Below are positions 5,110-5,212 of a stretch of 5,212 nucleotides of DNA, one piece after another. The position numbers were made by a program, and so were the translations under genes. The DNA lies in the NCBI GenBank assembly GCA_900554875.1, contig USJA01000087.1, positions 1 through 5,212 on the forward strand. The letters are read 5' to 3'. The notes under the pieces are model-generated. The model was not told the origin of the DNA and ran no database searches. It saw only the letters and a program-made list of their open reading frames with translations. This stretch comes from an uncultured Clostridium sp. GTDB taxonomy: Bacteria > Bacillota > Clostridia > TANB77 > CAG-465. How positions within the stretch are numbered: the first letter of the stretch is position 1; each line of letters begins with the position of its first letter.

Positions 5110-5212
5110 TTACATGTGATTATATTTTTTATATAATTCTAATGCAGTCTCTGGAGTTTCGTTTCCCGTAAATGATTTAATTGGGGCAAATTCTTCACTC
5201 GGATTTACTTCC
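5110..5212 (-). CDS. C-terminal end of a probable UDP-sugar pyrophosphorylase
   Basis: Only the last 33 residues are inside the window, ending at TAA (5112-5110). They include EEFAPIKSFTGNETPETALELYKKY. This resembles the C-terminal tail of UDPGP-family uridylyltransferases (UDP-N-acetylglucosamine or UDP-glucose pyrophosphorylases), whose tails read like EFxPLKN followed by a short polar stretch and PxTAR. If correct, the enzyme would make a UDP-sugar from UTP and a sugar-1-phosphate in the cytoplasm. The tail is short, so the assignment is tentative; that the frame is coding and on the - strand is better supported by its composition and the hairpin just after the stop. Confidence 0.55.
   Translation of the reverse strand, partial: EVNPSEEFAPIKSFTGNETPETALELYKKYNHM

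Noticed and set aside
1..5212. CRISPR array, tRNA or rRNA
   Set aside because: No regularly spaced direct repeats, cloverleaf-like tRNA segments or rRNA-like stretches were seen on either strand.

Overview
The DNA is very AT-rich. Coding follows the standard code (TGA is a stop, arginine is mostly AGA) and genes are preceded by strong AGGAGG-type ribosome binding sites. With a rubredoxin domain, an rpiB-tagO pair and Hsp33, this suggests an anaerobic, low-GC Firmicute of the Clostridia, probably from a gut-type community. That placement is inference, not a match to a named species.

Left region (1-2417, + strand): three closely spaced genes, probably one operon. They are the 3' part of rpiB (ribose-5-phosphate isomerase B), a TagO/WecA-type polyprenyl-phosphate sugar-1-phosphate transferase carrying a complete rubredoxin domain at its C-terminus, and hslO (Hsp33, the redox-regulated chaperone). 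The hslO gene ends early and lacks the second half of its zinc-binding redox switch.

Middle (2423-3930): a complete IS256-family insertion sequence of 1508 bp. It has imperfect terminal inverted repeats and an intact 408-residue DDE transposase on the - strand. A structured non-coding left end holds a strong + strand terminator, and a hairpin at the right end can bury the transposase ribosome binding site. No target duplication flanks the element, and the missing hslO tail does not reappear on the far side. The junction is therefore a deletion, a rearrangement or a possible assembly join. A perfect GC-rich palindrome sits exactly against the right end.

Right region (3967-5212, - strand): the last codons of a gene resembling UDP-sugar pyrophosphorylases, a hairpin terminator, then a compact set of three small genes of unknown function (49, 145 and 139 residues), rich in Met/Asn/Gln, the last ending in hydrophobic segments. 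They are transcribed toward the transposase gene, which gives the right-end hairpin an obvious job: preventing outside transcription from switching on transposase. No gene-free stretch exceeds 300 bases. The longest are 2418-2621, 3849-3966 and 4988-5109, and each is described below.
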